From contig NZ_WTYS01000001.1 of NCBI RefSeq assembly GCF_009827545.1, positions 1,327,772 through 1,391,771 of the forward strand: DNA of 64,000 nt. Direction: 5' to 3'. Below the pieces are notes generated by a model that worked only from the letters and a program-made list of their open reading frames with translations, had not been told where the DNA came from and ran no database searches. Below are positions 47,206 through 56,901 of the stretch, one piece after another (the first letter of the stretch is position 1; the number at the start of each line of letters is the position of its first letter). This DNA comes from Pontixanthobacter gangjinensis. GTDB taxonomy: Bacteria > Pseudomonadota > Alphaproteobacteria > Sphingomonadales > Sphingomonadaceae. The translations under genes and the position numbers were made by a program.

Positions 47206-49371
47206 TTAGACAAAGCTATACGGATCGATATCAACGCTAACTCGCACACCTCGTCCAAAATTCAAATCGCCCAGCCATGATCGGATTATATCCTGTACTT
47301 GTGCGCTTCGGCGCGCGTTGATCAGCAGACGGTATCGATATCGACCTCGCAATAGAGAAAGCGGCGCGGGCGCGGGGCCTAGGATCATTACATCGGGCAA
47401 GTTGGGGCGCGTTCCGCCGATTGCTCTTGCGGCTTCCTTCGCTTCGTTCTCGTCTTCGCTCGATACGATAATCGCGGCCCATCTGCCAAAGGGTGGGGCA
47501 CCGGCGCCGCGCCGGGCTTCGGTTTCAGCATCGTAGAACGCATCGCGATCTCCCGCGGCAAGTGCAGAGATGACGGGCGCGTCCTTGTGGCGCGTCTGGA
47601 TAAATACTTCGCCGGGCTTGCTTCCACGACCCGCACGTCCGGCAACCTGGGCAACTTGCTGGTAAGTGCGTTCGGCAGCGCGCAAATCACCGCCCTCCAG
47701 GCCCAGATCGGCGTCAACCACGCCAACCAGTGTCAGTTCCGGGAAGTGGAAACCTTTGGTCACCAACTGTGTGCCGACAATTACATCAATTGCTTTCGCT
47801 TCTGCCTCAGCCACAAACGCAGCTGCCTTTTCAGGAGTGTTGAGAGTATCGGATGTAGCAACGGAAACTCGTGCTTCGGGCAATATCTCCGCCACTTCGT
47901 CGGCGATGCGTTCAACACCCGGACCGCAGGCAACCAGACAATCGGTTTCTCCGCAATCTGGGCAGGTCGGCGGCGGCGGAGTTTCGTGGCCGCAATGGTG
48001 ACAGGCGAGGCGCTGGCTAAAGCGGTGTTCAACCAGCCACGCGCTGCAATTGGGGCATTGGAAGCGATATCCGCAATTGCGGCACAAGGTGAGTGGGGCG
48101 TAGCCTCGGCGGTTTAGGAAGAGCAACGACTGCTCGCCCTTTTCCAACCGTAATTTTAGCGCCTCAACCAATTCAGGGGCGAGCCACCGACCGCGTTCCG
48201 GTTTGCTTTCATTGAGGTCGATTATTGAAATGGTGGGCAGTGTGGCGCCGCCGAACCGGCTGGGCAATTCGAGCCGCTTATAAATCCCGCTTTCGGCCAT
48301 TTGCAGGCTTTCAAGCGCAGGTGTCGCGCTGGCGAGGATAACCGGAATCTTCTCGAACCTTGCCCGCATGACGGCTACGTCGCGAGCGTTGTAGCGCACG
48401 CCTTCGTCCTGTTTGAAACTGATCTCATGGGCCTCATCCACCACAATCAGGCCAAGGTTTGCATAAGGCAGGAACAGCGCCGAACGGGCGCCGACCACCA
48501 CTTGCGCTTCTCCGCCGGCGATTGCACGCCAGGCACGGCGGCGCTCGGTTGACTTGAGCGAGGAATGCCACACAATGGGAACAGCTCCGAAGCGGTCCTC
48601 AAACCGCCGAAGAAATGCCTCAGTCAAGGCGATTTCCGGCAATAACACCAGCACTTGGCGATTGGTGCGAAGGGCGGCGGCAACCGGTTCAAAATAGGTT
48701 TCGGTTTTGCCCGATCCCGTCACCCCATCGAGCAGAAATGGCGCGAATGTCCTAGCTTCGACCGCTTCGACGAACCGGTCGGCGACCTCCTGCTGGTTTT
48801 CCGACAGTTTCGGCTGGTCGAAGTCGGCTTTGGCTTTGGGGTAAGGCCGGTCGATATTGACTTCGACCGGTTCAAGCACTCCTTGATTGACCAGCCCGCG
48901 CAGCACGGCGTCGCTGACACTGGCAAGTTCTGCCAATTCGCGAATGGTGGCCTGTTCATTCTTCAGCGCGTCCATCGCCACTGCGCGTTGCGGTGTCATC
49001 CGCTCAGGCTCGGTGCCGGACAACCGGTATTCGGTCATGGTCGAGGGACCACGCATTGCGCCGCCGGATGACAGCACCATCCGTGCAACTGACGACAATG
49101 GCGCGCAGTAATAATCGGCGGTCCATTCAATCAAACGCCGCAATTCCTTGCGCAGCGGCGGGATCGGCAGCACTTCGAGCAGCGGGCGCAGTTTCGATTC
49201 GGCGACTGTATCTCCCGGTAACCGGTCCTCCTCCCACACGATCCCGATGATCTGGCGAGGACCTAATGGCGCGACCACCACCGATCCATGCTCGACATTC
49301 ATGCCATTTGGCACTTTATAATCGAGCGCGCCCAAGGCGGCATTGAATATGATGAGACGGACGCGGTTCAT
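47206..49371 (-). CDS. priA: Primosomal replication helicase PriA
   Basis: 721 residues from the ATG at 49371 (MNRVRLIIFNAALGALDY). DNA-binding N-domain; helicase Walker A DGVTGSGKTETY; DEAH-type VDEAHEISF; zinc-binding clusters CRNCGYRFQCPNC and CHHCGHETPPPPTCPDCG; QVAGRAGR (motif VI-like). It restarts stalled replication forks by loading DnaB. Runs alone; its start diverges from the DUF4197 gene. Confidence 0.95.
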   Translation of the reverse strand: MNRVRLIIFNAALGALDYKVPNGMNVEHGSVVVAPLGPRQIIGIVWEEDRLPGDTVAESKLRPLLEVLPIPPLRKELRRLIEWTADYYCAPLSSVARMVLSSGGAMRGPSTMTEYRLSGTEPERMTPQRAVAMDALKNEQATIRELAELASVSDAVLRGLVNQGVLEPVEVNIDRPYPKAKADFDQPKLSENQQEVADRFVEAVEARTFAPFLLDGVTGSGKTETYFEPVAAALRTNRQVLVLLPEIALTEAFLRRFEDRFGAVPIVWHSSLKSTERRRAWRAIAGGEAQVVVGARSALFLPYANLGLIVVDEAHEISFKQDEGVRYNARDVAVMRARFEKIPVILASATPALESLQMAESGIYKRLELPSRFGGATLPTISIIDLNESKPERGRWLAPELVEALKLRLEKGEQSLLFLNRRGYAPLTLCRNCGYRFQCPNCSAWLVEHRFSQRLACHHCGHETPPPPTCPDCGETDCLVACGPGVERIADEVAEILPEARVSVATSDTLNTPEKAAAFVAEAEAKAIDVIVGTQLVTKGFHFPELTLVGVVDADLGLEGGDLRAAERTYQQVAQVAGRAGRGSKPGEVFIQTRHKDAPVISALAAGDRDAFYDAETEARRGAGAPPFGRWAAIIVSSEDENEAKEAARAIGGTRPNLPDVMILGPAPAPLSLLRGRYRYRLLINARRSAQVQDIIRSWLGDLNFGRGVRVSVDIDPYSFV

Positions 49372-49452
49372 AATAGAAGACCAATATGGGGGCGGCGCGC
49401 GCCGGTCCACCCCGCTGGTTTGCTGGCAGCATGTAATTTTGGAGAGTTAAGA

Positions 49453-50163
49453 ATGACCGATTTGTCGAAACAGCCCCTGTCCTTCAGTGATCCGATTGGC
49501 CGCCGCTTGTTTCTTAGCGGCATAGGTGGCGCGAGTGCGCTAGCTTTGTCTGGATGTGCGGCCTTGCCGGGGTTCGGTTTCACAGATGCAATCCGGCGAT
49601 TGCTGTTTCTTTCAAGCGAGCGCGCTTTTGCGCGATTGACCAATGAAGGCGGTTTCTGGGATCAACAAGTTGGCCGCATTGGCCTTGCCTCAATAATGGG
49701 CACACGCGGCAATATCTTGTCAGACATTCTCACATCGGCAGTCTTCAAAGATCAGCTTGAAGATGCCTTTGCGGCCTTGGCTGTCGAAGGGTCTGAACGT
49801 GCAGCGCCGCTGGTTGCCGATGCTGTGCGTGTGTTAGGAATCCAGGCTGCAGCGGATTTGGTGCGTGGTGGACCAACGGCCGCAACGGCTTTCCTGCGCG
49901 GGGAAATGGGCGAGCAACTGGTCGAGGCTATGGTGCCCGAATTGGGCCAGGCGATCCGACTTGCGCGTGACCCCGTAGTAGGCCGGGCAATCTCGTCCCT
50001 CTCCGGAGTTGATGTGGGTGGTGTCGCAAGCCGACTGTCAGGCCAGATTAACGACGCAATTTGGAACGAGATGGGCATCGAAGAGGCGGCTATCCGACGC
50101 AATCCTCGTGCCACCAATGATCCGGTGCTAATCGGGGTGTTTGGGGTCGCCGCCGGTCTGTAA
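49453..50163 (+). CDS. DUF4197 domain-containing lipoprotein
   Basis: 236 residues from the ATG at 49453 (MTDLSKQPLSFSDP), with GGAGAG upstream. The N-terminal segment RRLFLSGIGGASALALSGC is a Tat-like signal with a lipobox. The rest is helical DUF4197 (RRLLFLSSERAFARLTNEGGF, VGRIGLASIMGT). Exported and lipid-anchored, function unknown. The family is common in Gram-negative bacteria without assigned role. Confidence 0.85.
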   Translation: MTDLSKQPLSFSDPIGRRLFLSGIGGASALALSGCAALPGFGFTDAIRRLLFLSSERAFARLTNEGGFWDQQVGRIGLASIMGTRGNILSDILTSAVFKDQLEDAFAALAVEGSERAAPLVADAVRVLGIQAAADLVRGGPTAATAFLRGEMGEQLVEAMVPELGQAIRLARDPVVGRAISSLSGVDVGGVASRLSGQINDAIWNEMGIEEAAIRRNPRATNDPVLIGVFGVAAGL

Positions 50164-50172
50164 AATTTCAGC

Positions 50173-50253
50173 TCATCCCGGAGCAGCCCGGGATCGCTAT
50201 CAACAATGTCTGACTTTTTCAAAATAGATCCCAACCCGCGCCGGGATGACGCG
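50173..50253. repeat. REP-like inverted repeat downstream of the DUF4197 gene
   Basis: TCATCCCGGAGCAGCCCGGG (50173-50192) and CCCGCGCCGGGATGACGC (50235-50252) are imperfect inverted repeats, with GATCCC/GGGATC also repeated. Third member of the family seen at 35044 and 42963, with the shared ends TCATCCC/GGGATGA. Confidence 0.7.
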
Positions 50254-50348
50254 ATTGTTGCGTGGACTTACAATATGTCAGGGTGGTTTAGTGGCCATTT
50301 GCCGAATATAGCGGCCACGAATCAATTTTGCCTTACCGGAGCGTTCCC

Positions 50349-51002
50349 ATGAAATTCTTTGCTGACACTGCTGAAATCGATGATATCAAGGATCTGGCCG
50401 CAACGGGTTTGCTCGATGGCGTGACCACCAACCCTTCATTGATCGCCAAATCCGGACGTGACTTCATGGAAGTCACGAAAGAGATTTGCGGCCTTACCGA
50501 TGGTCCCGTCAGCGCCGAAGTGGTTGCGCTCGATCACCCTGCAATGATGAAAGAAGCCGAAGTCCTGCGCAAGATTGCAGATAATGTCTGTATCAAGGTT
50601 CCCCTGACAATTGACGGACTGAAGACCTGCAACGCGCTGACTTTGGATGGAACGATGGTCAATGTGACCTTGTGCTTCAGCGCCAATCAAGCGCTGCTCG
50701 CTGCGAAATCCGGCGCGACATTCATCTCGCCATTCGTCGGCCGCCATGATGATAATGGCTCGAACGGTATGGATCTGATCCGCGATATTCGGCACATCTA
50801 TGACAATTACGATTTCGAGACCGAAATCCTCGTTGCCTCTGTGCGCCACGCGACCCACGTGCTTGAAAGCGCGCTGATCGGGGCTGATGTAATGACCGCG
50901 CCGCCGGCAGTTATCAAAGGTCTCGTCAAGCATATCCTGACTGACAAAGGGATCGAAGGGTTCATGGCCGATTGGGCCAAGACTGGTCAGTCGATCCTCT
51001 AA
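50349..51002 (+). CDS. Transaldolase/fructose-6-phosphate aldolase family (small form)
   Basis: 217 residues from the ATG at 50349 ([13 protein letters not shown]). [14 protein letters not shown], the Schiff-base Lys in VCIKVPLT, the active-site [16 protein letters not shown] and [10 protein letters not shown] are all typical of the TalC/FsaA group. In the pentose phosphate pathway it would move dihydroxyacetone units; family members differ between transaldolase and aldolase. A CGGAG site precedes the start. Six bases separate it from the cobT start. Confidence 0.93.
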   Translation: MKFFADTAEIDDIKDLAATGLLDGVTTNPSLIAKSGRDFMEVTKEICGLTDGPVSAEVVALDHPAMMKEAEVLRKIADNVCIKVPLTIDGLKTCNALTLDGTMVNVTLCFSANQALLAAKSGATFISPFVGRHDDNGSNGMDLIRDIRHIYDNYDFETEILVASVRHATHVLESALIGADVMTAPPAVIKGLVKHILTDKGIEGFMADWAKTGQSIL

Positions 51003-51007
51003 TCTAA

Positions 51008-52828
51008 GTGGCCGACCAAACACCTCTTGATCTGTTCAAACAGGCACTGACTGGCGCAAGCCGCGCCTTGTCGCGGGAGCCGGAGGTTGAAGTTGCGTGG
51101 AGCGCGGATGCTCCGTCATCGACTGACACCAATTTCCGCGTGCCGTTGCCGGGCCGCAATCTGCCTCCTGAACAGGCTCGCGAGGCGCGTGGTTTTGCTG
51201 ATAGTTTCGCGCTTAAACTCCGGCACCACAATGCGGCAGTCCATGCGCGGAATGCACCGTCCGAACCGATGGCGCGCGCTTGCTATGACGTGGTCGAGCA
51301 AGTCCGGTATGAGGCGCTCGGGTCGAACAATTTTAGCGGCATATCGGACAATCTTGATGCTGCGGTTGAATTACGCACAGCATCGGACCCGATTACCCGG
51401 GCGCAGAGCGAGAATGACGTTCCGGTGCAGACCGCCTTGTCGCTTTTGCTGCGCGAAAAGCTGACGGGTAGGCCAATCCCTAAACGCGCCCAGGCCGGTG
51501 TTGATCTAGTTCGGGGCTGGATAGAGGAAAAGGTTGGCGACGACTTCGAGTCATTGGCCCTGTCTCTTGATGATCAGCAAGCATTCCAGTCGCTTACGCT
51601 TGATATGTTGCGTCACCTCGAGCTGATTAAAGAGGATGAAGCTTCCGGGTCCGACGACGAGGACGGTGAAGACGAGGAAGGTCAGGACGACGACGAGCAG
51701 GACGAAAGTGACGACGACGGTGATGGGGCTGATTCGCAAACTGCCGAAATGGCTGGCGAAGCGACCGACAGCGACGAGACAAGTGACGGCGAAACCGAAC
51801 AATCTTCCGAAGAGGAAATGAGCGACGGCGAAATGGGTGACGAAGGCGAAGAGGGCATGATGCCAGTCCGCCCGAACCGCCCATGGACCGATTTGCCCGG
51901 AGACTTTGACTACAAGCACTTCACCGACAAATTTGACGAAGTGATCGAAGCACCCGAGCTTTGCGATACCGAAGAGCTCGACCGGCTGCGTGCCTATCTC
52001 GACAGCCAGTTGACCGGCTTGCAAAGTATTGTGACCAAACTGGCCAACCGGCTCCAGCGACGCCTGATGGCTCAACAGAACCGCAGTTGGGATTTCGATC
52101 AGGAAGAGGGGCTGCTTGATGCCGCCCGCTTGGCGCGCGTCGTCACCATGCCCGGCCATTCGCTCAGCTATAAGATCGAGCGCGATCAGGAATTCAAAGA
52201 CACCGTCGTGACGCTGCTGATCGACAATTCAGGATCGATGCGGGGGCGGCCAATTTCTATCGCGGCGATCAGCGCAGATATTCTGGCGCGCACTTTGGAA
52301 CGTTGCGGAGTGAAAGTTGAAATTCTCGGCTTCACCACTCGCGCTTGGAAAGGCGGTCAGAGCCGCGAGGCATGGCTCGCCGATGGCAAGCCGCCGCAAC
52401 CGGGCCGCCTCAATGATTTGCGTCATATCATCTATAAAAAGGCCGATGAGCCATGGCGCCGGGCGCGCCGTAATCTCGGCCTGATGATGCGCGAAGGATT
52501 ACTCAAAGAAAACATCGACGGCGAGGCGCTGTTATGGGCGCATGGGCGCTTGCTCGCCCGCAATGAAGACCGCCGCATCTTGATGGTAATTTCCGACGGC
52601 GCACCGGTCGATGATTCGACCCTCAGCGTGAACAATGCCGGTTATCTGGAGCAACATCTGCGCCGCGTAATCGAATGGATCGAGAAAAGCTCACTCATCG
52701 AATTGGCTGCGATTGGTATCGGCCACGATGTGACCCGTTATTACGACCGCGCGGTCACTATTATGGATGTCGAGCAATTGGGCGGCACTATTATCGATCA
52801 GCTTGCTGGATTGTTCGAGGCGAAGTAA
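51008..52828 (+). CDS. cobT: CobT-like cobaltochelatase subunit (vWA domain)
   Basis: 606 residues from a GTG at 51008. An N-terminal helical domain, a long acidic low-complexity linker ([18 protein letters not shown]; about 216-285), and a C-terminal von Willebrand A domain with the [13 protein letters not shown] (about 405) are the CobT pattern. CobT with CobS forms the AAA chaperone that loads cobalt into hydrogenobyrinate in the aerobic cobalamin route, together with CobN. No cobS or cobN is in the window, so it may instead serve another metal or function. Follows the transaldolase closely (6 bases). Confidence 0.88.
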   Translation: MADQTPLDLFKQALTGASRALSREPEVEVAWSADAPSSTDTNFRVPLPGRNLPPEQAREARGFADSFALKLRHHNAAVHARNAPSEPMARACYDVVEQVRYEALGSNNFSGISDNLDAAVELRTASDPITRAQSENDVPVQTALSLLLREKLTGRPIPKRAQAGVDLVRGWIEEKVGDDFESLALSLDDQQAFQSLTLDMLRHLELIKEDEASGSDDEDGEDEEGQDDDEQDESDDDGDGADSQTAEMAGEATDSDETSDGETEQSSEEEMSDGEMGDEGEEGMMPVRPNRPWTDLPGDFDYKHFTDKFDEVIEAPELCDTEELDRLRAYLDSQLTGLQSIVTKLANRLQRRLMAQQNRSWDFDQEEGLLDAARLARVVTMPGHSLSYKIERDQEFKDTVVTLLIDNSGSMRGRPISIAAISADILARTLERCGVKVEILGFTTRAWKGGQSREAWLADGKPPQPGRLNDLRHIIYKKADEPWRRARRNLGLMMREGLLKENIDGEALLWAHGRLLARNEDRRILMVISDGAPVDDSTLSVNNAGYLEQHLRRVIEWIEKSSLIELAAIGIGHDVTRYYDRAVTIMDVEQLGGTIIDQLAGLFEAK

Positions 52829-52879
52829 CCTTCCTTACAGCAGTATTGTAGCTGAAAACACAACCAGGTTGGGATAACA

Positions 52880-53554
52880 ATGAACGTCACCGAAGCCGTC
52901 CAATCCCGCCGGTCCGTCCGCGCATTTCTCGACAAACCGGTCGAACGCGCCATTCTTGAGCGAGTGCTGAAAACTGCACAGCGGTCCCCTTCTGGCGGGA
53001 ATACCCAGCCTTGGAATGCGGAGATTATCACCGGCGAACCGATGCAGGCTTTGTTCCAATCGGTTGCCGAGGTTCTGCCGCAAGGCAAAGCGGCATGGTC
53101 GCCCGAATATGATATTTACCCCAAGGACCTGGACGGTGCATATGAACAGCGCCGCCGCGGGGTGGGCGAAGATATGTATGCTGCGCTGGATATTGCGCGC
53201 GACAACAAGGCGGGCCGGTTGATGTGGTTTGCCAATAATTTCAGAGCGTTTGGCGCGCCTGTGATGATGCTCATCCACACACCAAAATATATGGGGCCGC
53301 CGCAATGGTCCGATATCGGCATGTGGCTGCAGACAATCATGTTGTTGCTGCGAGAAGAGGGGCTGGATAGCTGCGCGCAGGAAGCATGGGCGATGTACTC
53401 AAGACAAATTCGAGCTGCTGTGTCGATTCCTGAAGATCATGTATTCTTCTGCGGCATGGGCATCGGTTACCGTGATCCTGATGCGCCGGTTAACCAGTTT
53501 GATGTTGCGCGGGCGGACCTTGGTGAGGCCATCAACTGGCATGGCTTTAACTAA
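52880..53554 (+). CDS. Nitroreductase family protein
   Basis: 224 residues. FMN-binding nitroreductase marks: RRSVRAFLDKPV, RSPSGGNTQPWN and the C-terminal FFCGMGIGYRDPDAP; ICMDPL-like sites are replaced by WLQTIMLLLREEGLDSCAQEAW. It should reduce nitro groups, quinones or similar compounds with NAD(P)H; no specific substrate is shown. Starts 51 bases after cobT with a GTTGGGA context, so cotranscription is possible. Confidence 0.9.
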   Translation: MNVTEAVQSRRSVRAFLDKPVERAILERVLKTAQRSPSGGNTQPWNAEIITGEPMQALFQSVAEVLPQGKAAWSPEYDIYPKDLDGAYEQRRRGVGEDMYAALDIARDNKAGRLMWFANNFRAFGAPVMMLIHTPKYMGPPQWSDIGMWLQTIMLLLREEGLDSCAQEAWAMYSRQIRAAVSIPEDHVFFCGMGIGYRDPDAPVNQFDVARADLGEAINWHGFN

Positions 53555-53751
53555 AGCCGATATCCCACTTGCTGCCGCCTTGCTGATCTTATCGCCTAAG
53601 TAAATGGTGCCAAACCGGAAATTTGTCCAAAATTTTCTAGGAAGAACCCATTTGGAAGCGTAGGATCCCTTCATAATAAAACATAGATGGTCGCACATCA
53701 GACGCTGACGATTGTCGTCGGCGATACGTTCCTTGGGAAGGGGACTACCTC

Positions 53752-56700
53752 TTGATTCGACATAAGATTACCCTTCCAGCGCTTCTGTTGGCCTCGGTTT
53801 CATTCGGAAATGTCGCGGCAGCGCAACAATCCCAGCCCGTTTTGCTGCGTGACAGCTTTCCGATTGGTGACGCTGGCGGGATACTTTGCCAAGTTCAGGA
53901 TCGCAGCGTCGGGAACCCCGCCAAGCAGACCATGTTTGACCGCCGCTGGGCTGTGGTTTGCCGCGATAGCGCGCAGCCGATCGCTTTCCTTTATGCATTT
54001 CGCGATCTGGCTGTTGACCCCTTCACACTAACTGCCCCTTTGCGCACAGCACAGCTGGACTGCGAGAGTGAGGTCACGGCGAACTCGGACACTCGGTTCG
54101 TGGGCTCGAATTGGAGCAAATGCAAAATCGCCGGTACCCGGCTCGATTGGAGCAAAGTCGTCTCCCGTATTGGCGCAACAACCTACGTCGCAGAGGGGTT
54201 CGCCGCTTATGACGATGCAACCGATCTTGCGCTGCGGTCAATTGTCACAAATTCAATTGCGATGGGCACTATTGATGCCGCTTCGACGTCGGTTGCCGAC
54301 CCTGCTTCCTTTGCCCGGGTGCAAGCAGGAACGCTGCAGCCCGATCAGGCATTGGCCGAGGGGTATCGCCGCAATCTGGTCGGTGAATATGCAGAGGCTG
54401 CCGCCTATTTCGAGACGCTACAGAAACGGCTTGAAGGCGAAGGTAATTCAGACATCAATCCGGGTGAATTTCTGGTCAACCGGGCTTTGCAAAAAAGCAA
54501 TCTAGGCGAATTCGCAGAGGCCAACCGGCTGTTCGGTCAAGTCGAAGCGCAAACTTCGGGCGATCCGGTGACAGACCGCTTGTACCGCAATTTTGAAGCG
54601 ATCCATTTGCTCAATCAGGGCTTCGTTCCGGAAGCAATCGACCGCCTTGATCGGCCACTAGAAGGTGCCAGTTTGGGCATCGTACAACAGCGAGCTTCGC
54701 TGTCGATTACGTTGCCGCTGGCGGCGCGGATCAATCAGGGCGAACGAGGCGGAAATTTACTCGGCTTTGTTGACGAACTGAAACTTTCCCCCGCCGAACG
54801 CGCCGAAATTATCGATGCACAGGCGCTGCAATTGCGCGGCACCGCACAGCGGATTAGCGGTCAATATGATCAAGCGCGCGCCTCCCTTATAGATGCCTAT
54901 GGTCGCGCTACTGCTGTGCGCGATGGCCGGGTCACATCTATTACTCGTTTGCGATCACAAGTTTTGAGCGAGCTTGCCGTAATTGCCGAAAGGCAAGACA
55001 AACCGGCTGAAGCCGAAAATTACTTGCGCAGCGCTTTGACGCTGTTGGAGGCGCAATATCCGGAGCGCCGCGCAGTCAGCGCAGTGCAGGCCAGACTAGC
55101 AGCGTTTCTGCTTCGCCAGGGGCGGCAGGATGAAGCGATGGAGCTGTATCGCGGCGTTGTGGACCGGGCTGTGGGTACACGCGATGCGATAACCGGATTT
55201 GCCAATCAACTTGGCCCCTATTTCCGCATTCTTGCCGACAGCCCAGACGGCGATCTCGAAGCCACGCAGCAGTTCTTTAAGGCCTCGCAAGTGCTGGTGA
55301 GGCCCGGCGTTGCTGAAACGCAGGCAGTCCTTTCCCGCGAACTTAGCGCAAACTCGGATGAAGCATCGCGCTTGTTTCGGCAGGCGCTTGATCTAGGCCG
55401 TGACATCGAAAGGCTCCGGATCCGCTTTGAGGCCTTGGCCAAAGCGCAACAGACGCCAGCGGTGACGCAACAACGCGCAGAGCTGGCGGATCAAATTGAC
55501 CGGCTCGAACAATCTCAAATACTGACACAGGCACGATTGAGCGAATATCCGCAATATCGGGTCATCGCACCGCGCTCGCTTGAGCTTGATGAATTCCGTG
55601 CCGCATTGAAGCCGGGTGAGGCTTATGCACGTATTGCGATGGTCGGCGACGACGTATTCATGTTTTACACTGACAATAAAATCGCGAAGGCCTACCGCGT
55701 TGATATGTCGGTAGACGATCTGGAATTTCAGGTTGACGTCTTGCGGGCATCAATTTCGCTGTTTGAAGGCGGCCAATTGGTGACTTATCCTTACGAACTG
55801 CGCACTGCGCACGACCTCTATCTCAAATTGTTCGACCCGGTTGCAGGCGAACTTGGCGCTATCGACCACCTCATTTTCGAACCCGACGGGGCGATGTTGA
55901 GAATGCCGATTGAGATATTAGTCGCCGATGACCAGTCTGTCGCTGCATATGAGGCGCGCGCCGCTGATCCAGCTGGAGATGTGTTTGATTTCACAGGGGT
56001 CAATTGGTTCACCAAAGGCCGGATGGTCAGCACCGCCGTGTCAGCGCAAGCTTTTGTCGATGCGCGAAAGGTGGAGCGGTCCCGTGCCAGTCAGGAATAT
56101 CTTGGACTTGGCAAGAACCAGCCGATTGGCGAAGCGCCGACTGCTGAGATTAGAGCTGTCATCGCTAGCGGCAATGATAATTGCGGATGGGACGCGTCGC
56201 TTTGGAACAGTCCGATTGATGATGCGGAATTGATTACAGCGCAGGGAATCATCGGTGCCGGGGCTTCTGAACTGATCACGGGCGCGTCGTTCACCGATGC
56301 TAGCATTCGTGAAAAGAATGATCTGGATCAGTTCAGGATTATCCATTTTGCAACGCATGGTTTGGTCACCCCCCCGAATGCCGATTGCCCAGCGCAACCT
56401 TCGTTGCTGACATCATTTGGCGGGGAAGGTTCCGACGGATTGCTAACGTTCGAGGAAATCTTTGAACTGAATTTGGATGCTGATCTGGTAATCTTGTCAG
56501 CTTGCGACACTGCAGGCGAAGCGAGTATCGAAGCGACCCGCGCAGCAGGTGTGGCGAGCGGCGGGGGGACCGCGCTGGATGGTCTGGTCCGCGCATTCAT
56601 CGGTGCTGGCGGCCGTACAATCATGGCAAGCCATTGGCCTGCCCCGGATGATTTTGGTGCAACCGAACGGCTTATGAGCCAGATGTTCCGAATAGGGCGT

Positions 56701-56901
56701 ACCGCCGGTCTCGGACGCGCTTTGCATGATTCCCGCCAATTGTTGATGGACGATCCGGAGACATCGCACCCGTATTATTGGGGCGGCTTTGCCATTATCG
56801 GCGACGCAGCACGTCCGCTGCTTTCACAACAAGCTGCATCCGAATTGACTGAGACACCGGCAAGCTTGGCTGTCGCTGGCGAGGCAACCATTAGCCAATG
56901 A
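53752..56901 (+). CDS. Exported TPR-CHAT protein, part of a two-partner secretion operon
   Basis: 1049 residues from a TTG at 53752, with GGGAAGGGG upstream; no ATG lies nearby. A signal peptide (about 1-24, ending NVAAAQ) leads to a Cys-containing N-domain, a long helical TPR-like region (about 200-520: LAEGYRRNLVGEYAEAAAY, LQKSNLGEFAEANRLF), a coiled coil (about 545-590), and a C-terminal CHAT domain with His869 (HFATHG) and Cys918 (LSACDTAG). Both catalytic residues are intact. The stop overlaps the TpsB start (ATGA), so the CHAT protein and the transporter are coupled. A role in processing or delivery of the TpsA protein is inference. Confidence 0.85.
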   Translation: MIRHKITLPALLLASVSFGNVAAAQQSQPVLLRDSFPIGDAGGILCQVQDRSVGNPAKQTMFDRRWAVVCRDSAQPIAFLYAFRDLAVDPFTLTAPLRTAQLDCESEVTANSDTRFVGSNWSKCKIAGTRLDWSKVVSRIGATTYVAEGFAAYDDATDLALRSIVTNSIAMGTIDAASTSVADPASFARVQAGTLQPDQALAEGYRRNLVGEYAEAAAYFETLQKRLEGEGNSDINPGEFLVNRALQKSNLGEFAEANRLFGQVEAQTSGDPVTDRLYRNFEAIHLLNQGFVPEAIDRLDRPLEGASLGIVQQRASLSITLPLAARINQGERGGNLLGFVDELKLSPAERAEIIDAQALQLRGTAQRISGQYDQARASLIDAYGRATAVRDGRVTSITRLRSQVLSELAVIAERQDKPAEAENYLRSALTLLEAQYPERRAVSAVQARLAAFLLRQGRQDEAMELYRGVVDRAVGTRDAITGFANQLGPYFRILADSPDGDLEATQQFFKASQVLVRPGVAETQAVLSRELSANSDEASRLFRQALDLGRDIERLRIRFEALAKAQQTPAVTQQRAELADQIDRLEQSQILTQARLSEYPQYRVIAPRSLELDEFRAALKPGEAYARIAMVGDDVFMFYTDNKIAKAYRVDMSVDDLEFQVDVLRASISLFEGGQLVTYPYELRTAHDLYLKLFDPVAGELGAIDHLIFEPDGAMLRMPIEILVADDQSVAAYEARAADPAGDVFDFTGVNWFTKGRMVSTAVSAQAFVDARKVERSRASQEYLGLGKNQPIGEAPTAEIRAVIASGNDNCGWDASLWNSPIDDAELITAQGIIGAGASELITGASFTDASIREKNDLDQFRIIHFATHGLVTPPNADCPAQPSLLTSFGGEGSDGLLTFEEIFELNLDADLVILSACDTAGEASIEATRAAGVASGGGTALDGLVRAFIGAGGRTIMASHWPAPDDFGATERLMSQMFRIGRTAGLGRALHDSRQLLMDDPETSHPYYWGGFAIIGDAARPLLSQQAASELTETPASLAVAGEATISQ

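Noticed and set aside
51551-52159. 202-residue minus-strand frame opposite cobT
   Set aside because: Hydrophobic Val/Leu-rich run is the antisense of the acidic GAC/GAA linker of CobT.
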